Below, piece by piece: positions 8,343-16,889 of a stretch of DNA of 44,892 nt (positions are counted from its first letter, which is position 1; each line of letters opens with the position of its first letter). This DNA comes from Bacteroidota bacterium (GTDB lineage: Bacteria; Bacteroidota; Bacteroidia; Bacteroidales; Prolixibacteraceae). The notes under the pieces are model-generated. The model worked only from the letters and a program-made list of their open reading frames with translations. It made no database searches and was not told the DNA's origin. The translations under genes were made by a program, and so were the position numbers. The stretch is taken from assembly GCA_023251435.1 (NCBI GenBank), contig JAHEYU010000050.1, forward strand, positions 1 to 44,892, written 5' to 3'.

Positions 8343-9758
8343 TTATTTTTTCAGCCACATGCGTTCAATGTCTTCGAGCGATTTGCCGGTAGTTTCAGGA
8401 ACAAGTTTCCAGGTGATGTACATGTAAGGGATACACATCACACCGAACAGCCAGAAAACGCCGGCAGGTGAAAGAGTCGTCATTAACCATGGTGTTAACT
8501 GACCAATCAGAAAAGTTCCGATCCATAGTGAAAAACCGGCAGCCGACATAGCCAATCCACGCACTCTGGCCGGATACATTTCGGATAAAAGCACCCAAAT
8601 CACGACACAGATGGAGATGGCACAACTGAAAATATAAAACAGGATCAGGATCAGTAAGGTAATTGGAGGAATCACATTCGAAACTTTATTCATGGTAAAA
8701 TAAATTCCGATCAGAAACAATGATACCATCATGCCTGAAACGCCGTAATATACAAGCTTTTTACGTCCAATCTTATCAATTACAACCATGGCAAGCACGG
8801 TTGACCCAAAGTTCACCAAGCCGACAATAACCTGATAAAATAACGAATCTCCTTCTGAAAGACCGGTTTGCTGAAAGATGGATGGTCCGTAATAAAGAAC
8901 GGCATTCACTCCCATAAACTGACCAAGAATAGCCAGACTGACACCAATAAAAAGTGCGACTCGAAACCCGGGCTGAAACAATATCTTCCAGTCAGATTTT
9001 TCTTCAGAACGAACTGTATTTTTTAAATCGGCAACCTGCTCGTCAGCTTTTACGGAACCGTAAATTCGTTTTAGTGTTTTCAGTGCAACCGTTTCTTTCG
9101 ACTTCAGCACCAACCATCTCGGGCTTTCAGGAATAAAAAACAAAATACCGAAAAACAGCATGGCCGGAAGCGCTTCGGCTCCAAGCATACCGCGCCACGT
9201 TTCGGTTACCATGAATTTACCCCACAATCCACCTGTTGTCCCTAATTCACGCATATGAACAGCATATTCGCTAATAGCATAATTAACCAGATATGCTCCC
9301 ATAAAACCAACGGTTATGGCTAACTGGTAAAGAGAAACCAAGGTTCCACGGTAGCGCGAAATGGAAATTTCGGATATGTAAAGTGGCGATATTACTGAAG
9401 CAACACCAATTCCGACGCCTCCTATGATTCGATATATCACCAGATCAGAAATACTTCCTGAAAGCATACAACCGATTCCGGAGCTGGTAAAAAGCACGGC
9501 TGAAAACAGAAGTACCGGTTTTCTTCCAAACAGGTCGCTTAGTTTTCCGGCAACAGCTACTCCCAGAATAGAACCAACCAATGCACAACCTACATACCAG
9601 CCAGTACTCACATCATCTAAACCGAACTGAGTGGCTACACTACCTATCGTTCCGGAGATTACTGCAGTATCATAGCCAAACAGAAATCCCCCAATTGCGG
9701 CAACAGCTGCAAGGAAGATCACATACAGCATGTTTTCCTTATTTTCGTTATGGATCAT
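8343..9758 (-). CDS. MFS sugar:H+ symporter of the sugar porter (XylE-like) family
   Basis: This 471-residue inner-membrane protein has about 12 hydrophobic segments. Sugar-porter hallmarks are GYDTAVISGTIG in TM1, GKLSDLFGRKPVL in loop 2-3, PESPRWLV before the central loop, DKIGRKKLVYYG in loop 8-9 and PETTGKSLEDIERMW at the C-terminus. Family members (XylE, GalP and relatives) import monosaccharides with protons. The gene lies 8 bp upstream-to-downstream of the DUF4434 gene end, inside locus A, so it probably imports a sugar released by the locus. The exact sugar cannot be read from these motifs. Confidence 0.92.
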   Translation of the reverse strand: MIHNENKENMLYVIFLAAVAAIGGFLFGYDTAVISGTIGSVATQFGLDDVSTGWYVGCALVGSILGVAVAGKLSDLFGRKPVLLFSAVLFTSSGIGCMLSGSISDLVIYRIIGGVGIGVASVISPLYISEISISRYRGTLVSLYQLAITVGFMGAYLVNYAISEYAVHMRELGTTGGLWGKFMVTETWRGMLGAEALPAMLFFGILFFIPESPRWLVLKSKETVALKTLKRIYGSVKADEQVADLKNTVRSEEKSDWKILFQPGFRVALFIGVSLAILGQFMGVNAVLYYGPSIFQQTGLSEGDSLFYQVIVGLVNFGSTVLAMVVIDKIGRKKLVYYGVSGMMVSLFLIGIYFTMNKVSNVIPPITLLILILFYIFSCAISICVVIWVLLSEMYPARVRGLAMSAAGFSLWIGTFLIGQLTPWLMTTLSPAGVFWLFGVMCIPYMYITWKLVPETTGKSLEDIERMWLKK

Positions 9759-9766
9759 GAAATGAG

Positions 9767-10864
9767 TTATTTGATGTTAAAATATTCTTTGTAACGGTTG
9801 TATAAATGGCCTGCCTGAAGATAGGACGATTGCGGACTCATAAAATGTGAAAACTCGAAGGTGATGCCTTTATCGTATCCGGCGCGGGCGGCAGCTTCCA
9901 GTTTCATGCGGAGTTTATCGAACTTAATGGGCAAAAATTTGATGGGCATATCGCGATCGATCGTTTCGGCATTCGTCCAACATTTCATGCCGTATTTATC
10001 GGCCATTTTTTTGTTTACCCCGAAGAAAGCGTCCAGCTCGTCATAGTCAATGTGTCCGTCCTGAAAAGCAACCGCATCAACCACGTCATGAATGCCTTCG
10101 AATATTTCACTCCATTCGCGTTCGTGTTCCTGAACCGATACGGCATTCTCTTTCGACAGGGCGCTTCCTGCCGCCTGAACCGCTTTTTTACCGTCGATCC
10201 ATGGCGAAATAAAGGTTGGCAAACCATCCGATATATCTTTGCATTGTTTTCCCATAGTGTGAAATGCGCCAATAGCTCCCTTAGTTTGACGGCTGATTTC
10301 GCCGCTGATGTACCATCCCTGGAAACTCTTGTATTTGGTGCCGTATTTCTGCCAAACCTCGTCGATCACGTACTTGTTGTCTTCGATCTCCCAGCTTAAA
10401 TCGCCCGTGTCCCAATATTTTCCGGAGTCGTACAATCCGAAGTAAAATTTCATGCCGTGTTTTTCGGCAAGGCGGCAATACATATCCACCAAATCGACCG
10501 ATGGCATGTAGCAATTGTGCGCTTTCATCAGGTATTCTGATGGATAAGTGATGAACTTGCGGTATCCCGAACGGATCATGATCACGGTGTCGATTCCTAT
10601 GGCTTTCATGTGGACAAAATCTTTGTCCCATTCTTTTTCGCCCCAGTTTTGGTGCGGAATATCATGCGATATTTCATCGAGGAAAGTGCCTGTTATTTTT
10701 AGTCCCTGAGCCTTGGGAACAATCAGCTTACTTTGAATTCCTGAAGCCGGAAGTACAATTTCTGATTCTCCCGCCATTGAGACCAGCGGAAGAGTCATGG
10801 CAGCCATTCCTGTCATGGAAGCTTTTTTGAAAAAATCGCGTCGTGAATTTTGATCGTTTGACAT
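9767..10864 (-). CDS. Tat-exported DUF4434-family TIM-barrel protein (putative glycoside hydrolase)
   Basis: This 365-residue protein starts with a twin-arginine leader (SRRDFFKKAS, then a hydrophobic stretch), so it is likely exported folded. The mature protein matches the DUF4434 pattern: GTFLDEISHDIPHQNW near residue 60, GWYISGEISRQT near 185, WTNAETIDRD and TFEFSHFMSP toward the end. The Glu residues in GWYISGEIS and NAETID sit where acid/base and nucleophile residues usually sit in clan-A-like barrels; that assignment is inference. It lies between a phosphoesterase gene and a sugar porter gene in locus A. A second, more distant DUF4434-like protein is encoded at 30121-31197. No substrate is known to me for this family. 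Confidence 0.8.
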   Translation of the reverse strand: MSNDQNSRRDFFKKASMTGMAAMTLPLVSMAGESEIVLPASGIQSKLIVPKAQGLKITGTFLDEISHDIPHQNWGEKEWDKDFVHMKAIGIDTVIMIRSGYRKFITYPSEYLMKAHNCYMPSVDLVDMYCRLAEKHGMKFYFGLYDSGKYWDTGDLSWEIEDNKYVIDEVWQKYGTKYKSFQGWYISGEISRQTKGAIGAFHTMGKQCKDISDGLPTFISPWIDGKKAVQAAGSALSKENAVSVQEHEREWSEIFEGIHDVVDAVAFQDGHIDYDELDAFFGVNKKMADKYGMKCWTNAETIDRDMPIKFLPIKFDKLRMKLEAAARAGYDKGITFEFSHFMSPQSSYLQAGHLYNRYKEYFNIK

Positions 10865-10904
10865 GGTTTATTGGTGCTTTGGTTATTAATATCAGTTTTT
10901 TGTT

Positions 10905-12350
10905 CTACAAATCGAAACGGTATTTGTTACCGAACCGATCGATGGCTTCTACTGAAATTCGTGCTGTCGCAGATGTCTGTCTGGCCCTGAACATGTGGCT
11001 GTTTTTCCGGGCAACTATCCATTTATACGCCAGCTTTTCTTTGTCAGAAAAAGACTTTACTGTTTCAGGGTCGAGTCCTGAATAGACTTCCATTTCTCCA
11101 ATTCGCTGTTCGTTTTCGTACCAGTAAACTTTCCATTGCGGATCCCAGTTCCACACGTTGGCGGTAATGTATTCAGGCTGTTCCGGATTTGCACCGGCAG
11201 GATATGCCCGCAACTGATGATCCTTCGTTTTGCCGATACTTTTGAAATACCATGAAATCTGATCTCCGTCGGCTTCAAAAACTGCATAGCCTTTTGGAGT
11301 GCCATCTTCGGCATAAGGCCCTTGCCACCAGGCTCCGCTAACCGACGAAATGATATGTTCATAAATGGTAGGTGAAATCAGAATATTGCGGGTATAATGC
11401 AAATGGCCCGAAATCAAATGGGCATTGTACGGTTTCAGAATTTCATAAAGTGCCTTTTTATTGGTCATCGATCCCGAAATGTTGGCATACTTGAATGTTT
11501 CAATATCGCTTTCGTCGAGCGCCGAAGGTATATGAAACGTAACGACTACCGTAGAACCTACTGGAACATACGAAAGATCTTTTTCAAGCCAGGCGAGTTG
11601 TTTTTCAGGCAGATAACCAATGTAGAAATAATCACGTCCAATGTAAAAAACATCGTTTAGCACGATGTAGTGAATTTTCCCTTTGTTGAAGGAATAATAG
11701 GCCGGGCCAAAATGTTTCTCGAAAACAACAGGAGCTGTTTCGTTTGACCGGCCATAATATTTCATGTCGTGGTTGCCCATAGACTGATAAAAAGGGATTC
11801 CGGTTTTCGACAAAATAAGTTTGGTACTATCAAACAGCGACGGATTATCTCCCACAATATCGCCACAACCAATTGCATGAAAAGGAATTGACTTATTTGA
11901 CTTTAGCAGATCGCTCAAATCAGCCACGGCATCTCTATAAAGTGGAAGCTCCTCGTTGGCTTTGATCTGCGGATCGGCCCATGCGATAAATCCATGTTTG
12001 TTTTCGTCGGTGCTGTTCTTCTCCAGTTGAAAGTTAAATTTCCCGGAACGGTTACCCGAACTCAGATTTTTATAGAATTGCGGCACCGAATTTTCAACCG
12101 GAACTGTATATCCGGCAGGACTTGAGATATATACAAATGCTGATGACGGATCAACTTTCAGCGAATAATTTCCATTGCGGTCGGTTTTGCAAAAGTTGAC
12201 TCCATCAGTAACCAGAACACCAGCCATCCCCTTTCCTTCGCAGGAAACAGTTCCTTTGCAGATCGTTTGTTCAACGATGGGTTCAATAGAAAAACCATTA
12301 CTGAAACTGAATAAAATCAGGAATAGAAGGATGTACCGAGTCATGAGCAT
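10905..12350 (-). CDS. Secreted calcineurin-like metallophosphoesterase with MetallophosN and MetallophosC domains
   Basis: This 481-residue protein has a signal peptide (about residues 1-20). A transthyretin-like N-terminal domain spans about 30-110 (GKGMAGVLVTDGVNFCKTD, then GNYSL). The binuclear metallophosphoesterase core follows: WADPQI, GCGDIVGDN, SMGNHDMKYY, VVTFHIPS and SGHLHYTRN supply the metal ligands. A C-terminal beta domain contains PQWKVYWYENEQ. The three-domain order fits the MetallophosN-Metallophos-MetallophosC group. In this locus it may release phosphate or a phosphodiester-linked substituent from a glycan; that is inference. It is encoded 11 bp after the upstream GHL10 gene. 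Confidence 0.85.
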   Translation of the reverse strand: MLMTRYILLFLILFSFSNGFSIEPIVEQTICKGTVSCEGKGMAGVLVTDGVNFCKTDRNGNYSLKVDPSSAFVYISSPAGYTVPVENSVPQFYKNLSSGNRSGKFNFQLEKNSTDENKHGFIAWADPQIKANEELPLYRDAVADLSDLLKSNKSIPFHAIGCGDIVGDNPSLFDSTKLILSKTGIPFYQSMGNHDMKYYGRSNETAPVVFEKHFGPAYYSFNKGKIHYIVLNDVFYIGRDYFYIGYLPEKQLAWLEKDLSYVPVGSTVVVTFHIPSALDESDIETFKYANISGSMTNKKALYEILKPYNAHLISGHLHYTRNILISPTIYEHIISSVSGAWWQGPYAEDGTPKGYAVFEADGDQISWYFKSIGKTKDHQLRAYPAGANPEQPEYITANVWNWDPQWKVYWYENEQRIGEMEVYSGLDPETVKSFSDKEKLAYKWIVARKNSHMFRARQTSATARISVEAIDRFGNKYRFDL

Positions 12351-12361
12351 ATATTTTAAGA

Positions 12362-13702
12362 TTATTTGCGGTCAAATGTAGTACTGTCTTCGGCCATTTT
12401 AAAACCATCTTCCACTTCTTTCCACATGTTTTTACGAATGATATGAACAATGTCGAACACCATCAACCCATCGGAAGCCTGGATATTCATGGCAATAGTG
12501 CGCGACAATTGCGGACGATTATCATAAAACTGATCAACCAAAATACCACCCATAAATTTACGTCCGTTTAATATTCCCCTGATTTTGGCGCACGAGCCTT
12601 CAACACAATACCAAGTCCCTGTAGATCCTTTACTGTCGGTTTCATTTATTACTATGTTGTTTGCTTTCAGGTATTCCTCCATGGTAACGTTTGTATAATA
12701 ATTACCGGTTGTATACAAATCGAGCAGTTCGGCATAACCAAAGTTTTTGTACTCAGGAGTGGCCCATTCGTAATCCTTTGACGGATCGTACTGGTTACTG
12801 GCCCAGTTTACCCCCACTTCGAAATATGACGGATACCAGGCCCCGGTATAAGTTCCGAAAGAAATATTGGGATTAACTGACTTTACCGACTGACGCGCCA
12901 AAGACATAAAATCGTAGATGTTTTTGGCTCTCCATTCTATCCATTTGTTGAAATATTTTCCTGGAACGTAATCCGCTTTACCGTTGGCGTCTTTCTTCCA
13001 TTCGTAAATATCAACAGGGAAATTCTGGATTTTTTCGCCCAGGTATTCTTCAAATTTTGTTTTTGAAAGTTCTGAGAAATCCGCCATAATGCCATCGTAG
13101 CGAACCCGATCGAGCATAAAACCATCGAGTTTTGGATATTTAGCCGTTACCTCTTTCAGTACATTCAGGATATGGGTCTGAAAATCAGGATTGATCGGAT
13201 TGATCATGGCTGAATATTTTTTCTTTTGAGTCATAATAGATACAATACCTTCATCAGGAGTATAAACCATACTCGCCCATTCTGGATTGGTGGTGTATGT
13301 TTGTCCGCGATCGAAGAAATTATGTCCGCCAACAAAGACATTTAACGATGCATGCACCTTCAATCCGAGTTCGTGTGCTTTGGTAATAAAATGTCCAAGG
13401 TAATCGAAGTCGGATCTCTCGAATTTGTCCCATTCTTTCATCTGCGGGGCAAATTCACTTTTATAAAGCACCTCTCCGGTAATGGGACGAATATCAACGA
13501 CTGCATCGGTAAAGCCAATTGCTTTAATCTTCTCAAGGTAAAAATCGATGGAATCGGGATAGCTGAAACGTTCAAAGTTGGCTTCAGCATCGAACCACAT
13601 TAATTTTGGCTTTATAGTTTCTGCGGGTTTCTTCGCGCTCTGGGTACATGCTGAAACCAGAACGATCGTTAAAATCAGCATATAAATAATTGGATTTCTC
13701 AT
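12362..13702 (-). CDS. GHL10/DUF187-family glycosyl-hydrolase-like lipoprotein, copy 2
   Basis: This 446-residue protein begins with a lipoprotein signal (lipobox LVSAC, Cys near residue 19). The TIM-barrel part shows the GHL10/DUF187 pattern: GFTDAVVDIRPITGEVLYKS near 65, KAHELGLKVHASLNVF, LDGFMLDRVRYDGIMADF near 195, and ASNQYDPSKDYEWATPEYKN near 290. The acidic residues of LDRVRYD are the best active-site candidates. The E. coli family member DigH (formerly YddW) cleaves denuded peptidoglycan glycan strands, so an N-acetylhexosamine-containing substrate is plausible. It is clearly a paralogue of the next upstream gene (13748-15127), sharing the NYGYA and FEEYLG motifs. Confidence 0.82.
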   Translation of the reverse strand: MRNPIIYMLILTIVLVSACTQSAKKPAETIKPKLMWFDAEANFERFSYPDSIDFYLEKIKAIGFTDAVVDIRPITGEVLYKSEFAPQMKEWDKFERSDFDYLGHFITKAHELGLKVHASLNVFVGGHNFFDRGQTYTTNPEWASMVYTPDEGIVSIMTQKKKYSAMINPINPDFQTHILNVLKEVTAKYPKLDGFMLDRVRYDGIMADFSELSKTKFEEYLGEKIQNFPVDIYEWKKDANGKADYVPGKYFNKWIEWRAKNIYDFMSLARQSVKSVNPNISFGTYTGAWYPSYFEVGVNWASNQYDPSKDYEWATPEYKNFGYAELLDLYTTGNYYTNVTMEEYLKANNIVINETDSKGSTGTWYCVEGSCAKIRGILNGRKFMGGILVDQFYDNRPQLSRTIAMNIQASDGLMVFDIVHIIRKNMWKEVEDGFKMAEDSTTFDRK

Positions 13703-13747
13703 TTTACAAATATTTTGGATTTAAGCAGGATTTGCCTGTTTAACTTT

Positions 13748-15127
13748 TTATTTCGAGATTAATGCATTGTCAATACCTTTTTTTACATACTCCCATTGAT
13801 TCTTTTTCTTTAGATGAATCATGTCAAATAGAAAATAGCCGTCGCATGCATTAATGGCAGCATCAACAGATTGTGTTATCGCCTGATTAATTACAGCATC
13901 GCTGCTTGTGGCCCAATCTCCGTTTCCAACATCTGGTCCTCCAATTACTTTGGCATCACCCTTAATCTTATCTACAGCCCTGGCACAAAATCCCTGGACT
14001 GTCCATTCGGTCGTTCCGTATATCCGGGTTGGCCCGGCATAAGCGCCAATCAGGATAACATCCATGTGATCGGCATAACCGTAGTTTTGATATTTTACAG
14101 TAGCCCAGGCCGGATAGGCTGAAGCTGTATTGAATTTGGGACTTGCCCAGTTGACACCCACTCCGTAATATGATCCGTACCAGCCTCCAACATAGACTCC
14201 AAATTGGATGTCTTTATTAGTAGCTTTTACACGGGTACGGGCTTTTTCCATAAAGTCATGAATGGTTTTTACCCTGAATTCGAGCCATTGTTTGAAATAG
14301 GGCGGCAAGCTTGCTGGAAGGCTGCCTGCAGTTGTTCCTGCAGTCATGACATCATTCGGAAAGTTAGGGATTGAATAGCCCAGGTATTCTTCGAATTTCT
14401 TTTTGGTATAAGGCGAAAAGTCGCTGTCCAGATCATCAAAGCGGCAACGATCGAGGATAATCCCATCCAGATTTTTGTAAGCGGCCAGATCTTCGAGCAT
14501 ATCGATCAAATAGTTCTGAACGTTTTCGTTTACCGGGTTGAAAAATTTAGCTCCGGAACCTCCTTTATCCAGGGTATTAACAATTCCTGATGTTGTTAAT
14601 AGCTGAGTCGCCCATTCCCGTTTGGCGGCATCTCTAAACAAAACCCCATCAGAGCCCAGGCTGGTTGTATTTCCACCGACCATGGTGTTGACACCGGCAT
14701 GGATTTTTAGACCCAGACTATGACCTGCATCAATAAAGGCCTGAAGATAATCCCAGGAGGCTGTACGTTCAATTTTAGTATATCCCGAAGGTAACCATGC
14801 ACCAAACCATTTCGCCTGATCGACCACATCTGTTTTGAACAATACATCACCGGTAGTTCCCCGCACATCAATCACTACATCGGTGAAACCGGCATTTTTT
14901 GCCAAAGTCAGATCACGAAGAATATTTTCTTTATTATTAGCAAAATCAGGGAAATTGGCTGCGGCATCTACCCAAATAAACCTGGGTTTTTCGCTATTGC
15001 TTACTGTATCATCGTCCCATTCCCATTCCGGATTATCATCATTTTTCCCGCCGCATGAAGCTAACACGGAAATTGATGACAACCCAATCAACAGAAGATA
15101 TATAAATTGACTGAGTTTTTTTCGCAT
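13748..15127 (-). CDS. GHL10/DUF187-family glycosyl-hydrolase-like lipoprotein, copy 1
   Basis: This 459-residue lipoprotein has lipobox VLASC and an acidic Asp/Glu-rich stretch right after the Cys (DDNPEWEWDDD), common in outer-membrane or surface-exposed Bacteroidota lipoproteins. Barrel motifs are FTDVVIDVRGTTGDVLFKTD, GLKIHAGVNTMVGGN, LDGIILDRCRFDDLDSDF and FGVYVGGWYGSYYGVGVNWA. The family is GHL10, as for its paralogue at 12362-13702, 45 bp downstream. It is the first gene after the hairpin that follows the susCD-DUF5018 genes. The LDRxR(F/Y)D motif is conserved in both copies, which argues that both are active. The substrate is unknown. Confidence 0.82.
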   Translation of the reverse strand: MRKKLSQFIYLLLIGLSSISVLASCGGKNDDNPEWEWDDDTVSNSEKPRFIWVDAAANFPDFANNKENILRDLTLAKNAGFTDVVIDVRGTTGDVLFKTDVVDQAKWFGAWLPSGYTKIERTASWDYLQAFIDAGHSLGLKIHAGVNTMVGGNTTSLGSDGVLFRDAAKREWATQLLTTSGIVNTLDKGGSGAKFFNPVNENVQNYLIDMLEDLAAYKNLDGIILDRCRFDDLDSDFSPYTKKKFEEYLGYSIPNFPNDVMTAGTTAGSLPASLPPYFKQWLEFRVKTIHDFMEKARTRVKATNKDIQFGVYVGGWYGSYYGVGVNWASPKFNTASAYPAWATVKYQNYGYADHMDVILIGAYAGPTRIYGTTEWTVQGFCARAVDKIKGDAKVIGGPDVGNGDWATSSDAVINQAITQSVDAAINACDGYFLFDMIHLKKKNQWEYVKKGIDNALISK

Positions 15128-15146
15128 ATATTATCAATTAGAAAAT

Positions 15147-15182
15147 AATACTGGTGCCTACCTTTACAGAGGCACCAGTATT
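15147..15182 (-). terminator. 13-bp perfect hairpin between the surface-binding genes and the enzyme genes of locus A
   Basis: AATACTGGTGCCT (15147-15159) pairs perfectly with AGGCACCAGTATT (15170-15182) around a 10-nt loop. On the transcribed strand only a short T-poor stretch (ATTTTC) follows, and the next ATG is 20 nt away. It is therefore more likely a partial terminator or an mRNA-stabilising 3' structure than a complete stop. Confidence 0.7.
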
Positions 15183-15199
15183 CTATTGTTTAAACTATT

Positions 15200-16876
15200 C
15201 TACATGTCGATACAGTCGAACTGATAACCGACCACATAACCATTGGTAAACATGAAATAGAGATATAAATAATACCCATCTTTTGAAACCCTTAGAGTAA
15301 CATCGCCTGTGCCATTGGCGTTAACAACTACGGGGGTAACTCCCTTGGCGCCATATTTATCTCTTTCGCATTCCCAAACAACCGATTTGCATGTTTTGGT
15401 TTCCAGATTGCCGGTAAAATTGTTGTCGTTGCTTACATCCATCAACCATACACCATCGGCAGCACCCCAGGAGAAGCTGTTCACCCAGTTGGTTGTCACA
15501 TATTTTGCATTGTTGAATTCCATGTAGTCAACAGCATTCATAATGTAATTTGCGCTGATCACATCCAGACTCTTGCGTACAGTGTTGGTTAAACCATTCA
15601 CCCAGGCAAATGTATTGTCTGAATAAGCGGCTACAAAATAATCGCTGGTCAGATTCGTTCCCGAGGTATAAACAACATCAGCATTAGTTGTCCAGCCTTT
15701 TGCCAGGCCGCTCATTGTGATAATTTCCGGAATTTGTGAGGTCAATACCCCATTGACTACGGTCCAGCGTGCAATTTTTTGTCCGGCAGCCAGTATAGGA
15801 GCAGTAATAATTGCGTTTGTCTTAATACTTCCATTGATTGAAAACTTACGTCCAACAGCCATTGTTCCATTCCATTCAATCATAAGTTCAGGAGTGGAGG
15901 TTACCGAAGTCAGCTTGTAAATTTTAAATGGACCGGCGTTGGGAGCCAGGTTACTGATAAAAATATTTCCATCATCATCAGACGTGCTGTAGAAATTCGT
16001 AAGATTACCTTTCAAAGCACCCAGATCGATTTCACCTACTTTTTCTCCCGTTTTGGCATTCAGATAAATACTGTTTGCATTCCTCGTATTTAAAATGACA
16101 TAATCGTCTGTAACGGCAATACCTCCTGTTAAATTATCCGCAGTTATTCCGCAATCGGCCTTCAACTGTTTTGCAAACAGCAATTTAGCGCTTCCTGAAC
16201 GAATACCGTATGACAGTTTTGAAGGTACTTGTTTTTTAATGGTATAAATATTCTTCGTTATTCCATCATGAGCAGTAACAGTCAATTTGATTTCGGTGTT
16301 GTAATCCAGTGCCTGTTTTGAAGGATCTGGTGAAATTGTTGCATGATTTGACAAGGTGACTTCGGCCAGTGCAGGCGTCATATTTCCGATTGCAATCAAT
16401 GAGATTGTTTTTGTTGTTTCATTGACAACACCGCTCATACCGAGAGATGGTATTTTAAAATCAGTTAACAGACATTCATTACTTTTACGAATTACTCCCT
16501 TTACTTTATACTGTTTTTTCACTTTTAACTGATCCGTCAGGGTAATTAAATTCTCCTTAGTCAAATCAAGATATAAAAGAGAAGGACTAACCGTAACATT
16601 ATCATCAAGATTTGCACTTACACGCATTTTTGTCAATTGCGTTTCAGTAACCTGATTATTGCTGCTTTCTGGAAAATAGTAGGGAACCGGAATAACTATC
16701 TCATCACTCCCGGGTTTAATAAAACCCTGAAAATTTCCTGTTCCATCGGCAAAGGTTGCAGTAATACTATTAATACCGTCTCTCGAAACTGATGGCAATA
16801 ATTCGTCGGGTTTATGGCAGCTGCTCAATAAGGTAAAAAAGACCAGCACAATCGCTATAAATATATTATTTTTCAT
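15200..16876 (-). CDS. DUF5018-type surface lipoprotein, probable glycan-binding protein
   Basis: This 558-residue protein has a lipoprotein signal (LLSSC, Cys near residue 20). The N-terminal half follows the DUF5018 pattern: INSITATFADGTGNFQGF near residue 36, IVIPVPYYFPESS near 66, and KNIYTIKKQVPSKLSYGIRS near 210. The C-terminal half (about 225-558) is rich in short beta strands and aromatic/Asp turns (ISNLAPNAGPFKIYKL, GVWLMDVSNDNNF) and is probably a beta-propeller. It follows susD by 13 bp, the usual position of a surface glycan-binding protein, and should help hold the polymer at the outer membrane. The ligand is unknown. Confidence 0.8.
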   Translation of the reverse strand: MKNNIFIAIVLVFFTLLSSCHKPDELLPSVSRDGINSITATFADGTGNFQGFIKPGSDEIVIPVPYYFPESSNNQVTETQLTKMRVSANLDDNVTVSPSLLYLDLTKENLITLTDQLKVKKQYKVKGVIRKSNECLLTDFKIPSLGMSGVVNETTKTISLIAIGNMTPALAEVTLSNHATISPDPSKQALDYNTEIKLTVTAHDGITKNIYTIKKQVPSKLSYGIRSGSAKLLFAKQLKADCGITADNLTGGIAVTDDYVILNTRNANSIYLNAKTGEKVGEIDLGALKGNLTNFYSTSDDDGNIFISNLAPNAGPFKIYKLTSVTSTPELMIEWNGTMAVGRKFSINGSIKTNAIITAPILAAGQKIARWTVVNGVLTSQIPEIITMSGLAKGWTTNADVVYTSGTNLTSDYFVAAYSDNTFAWVNGLTNTVRKSLDVISANYIMNAVDYMEFNNAKYVTTNWVNSFSWGAADGVWLMDVSNDNNFTGNLETKTCKSVVWECERDKYGAKGVTPVVVNANGTGDVTLRVSKDGYYLYLYFMFTNGYVVGYQFDCIDM

Positions 16877-16889
16877 AATTCAATTTTTA

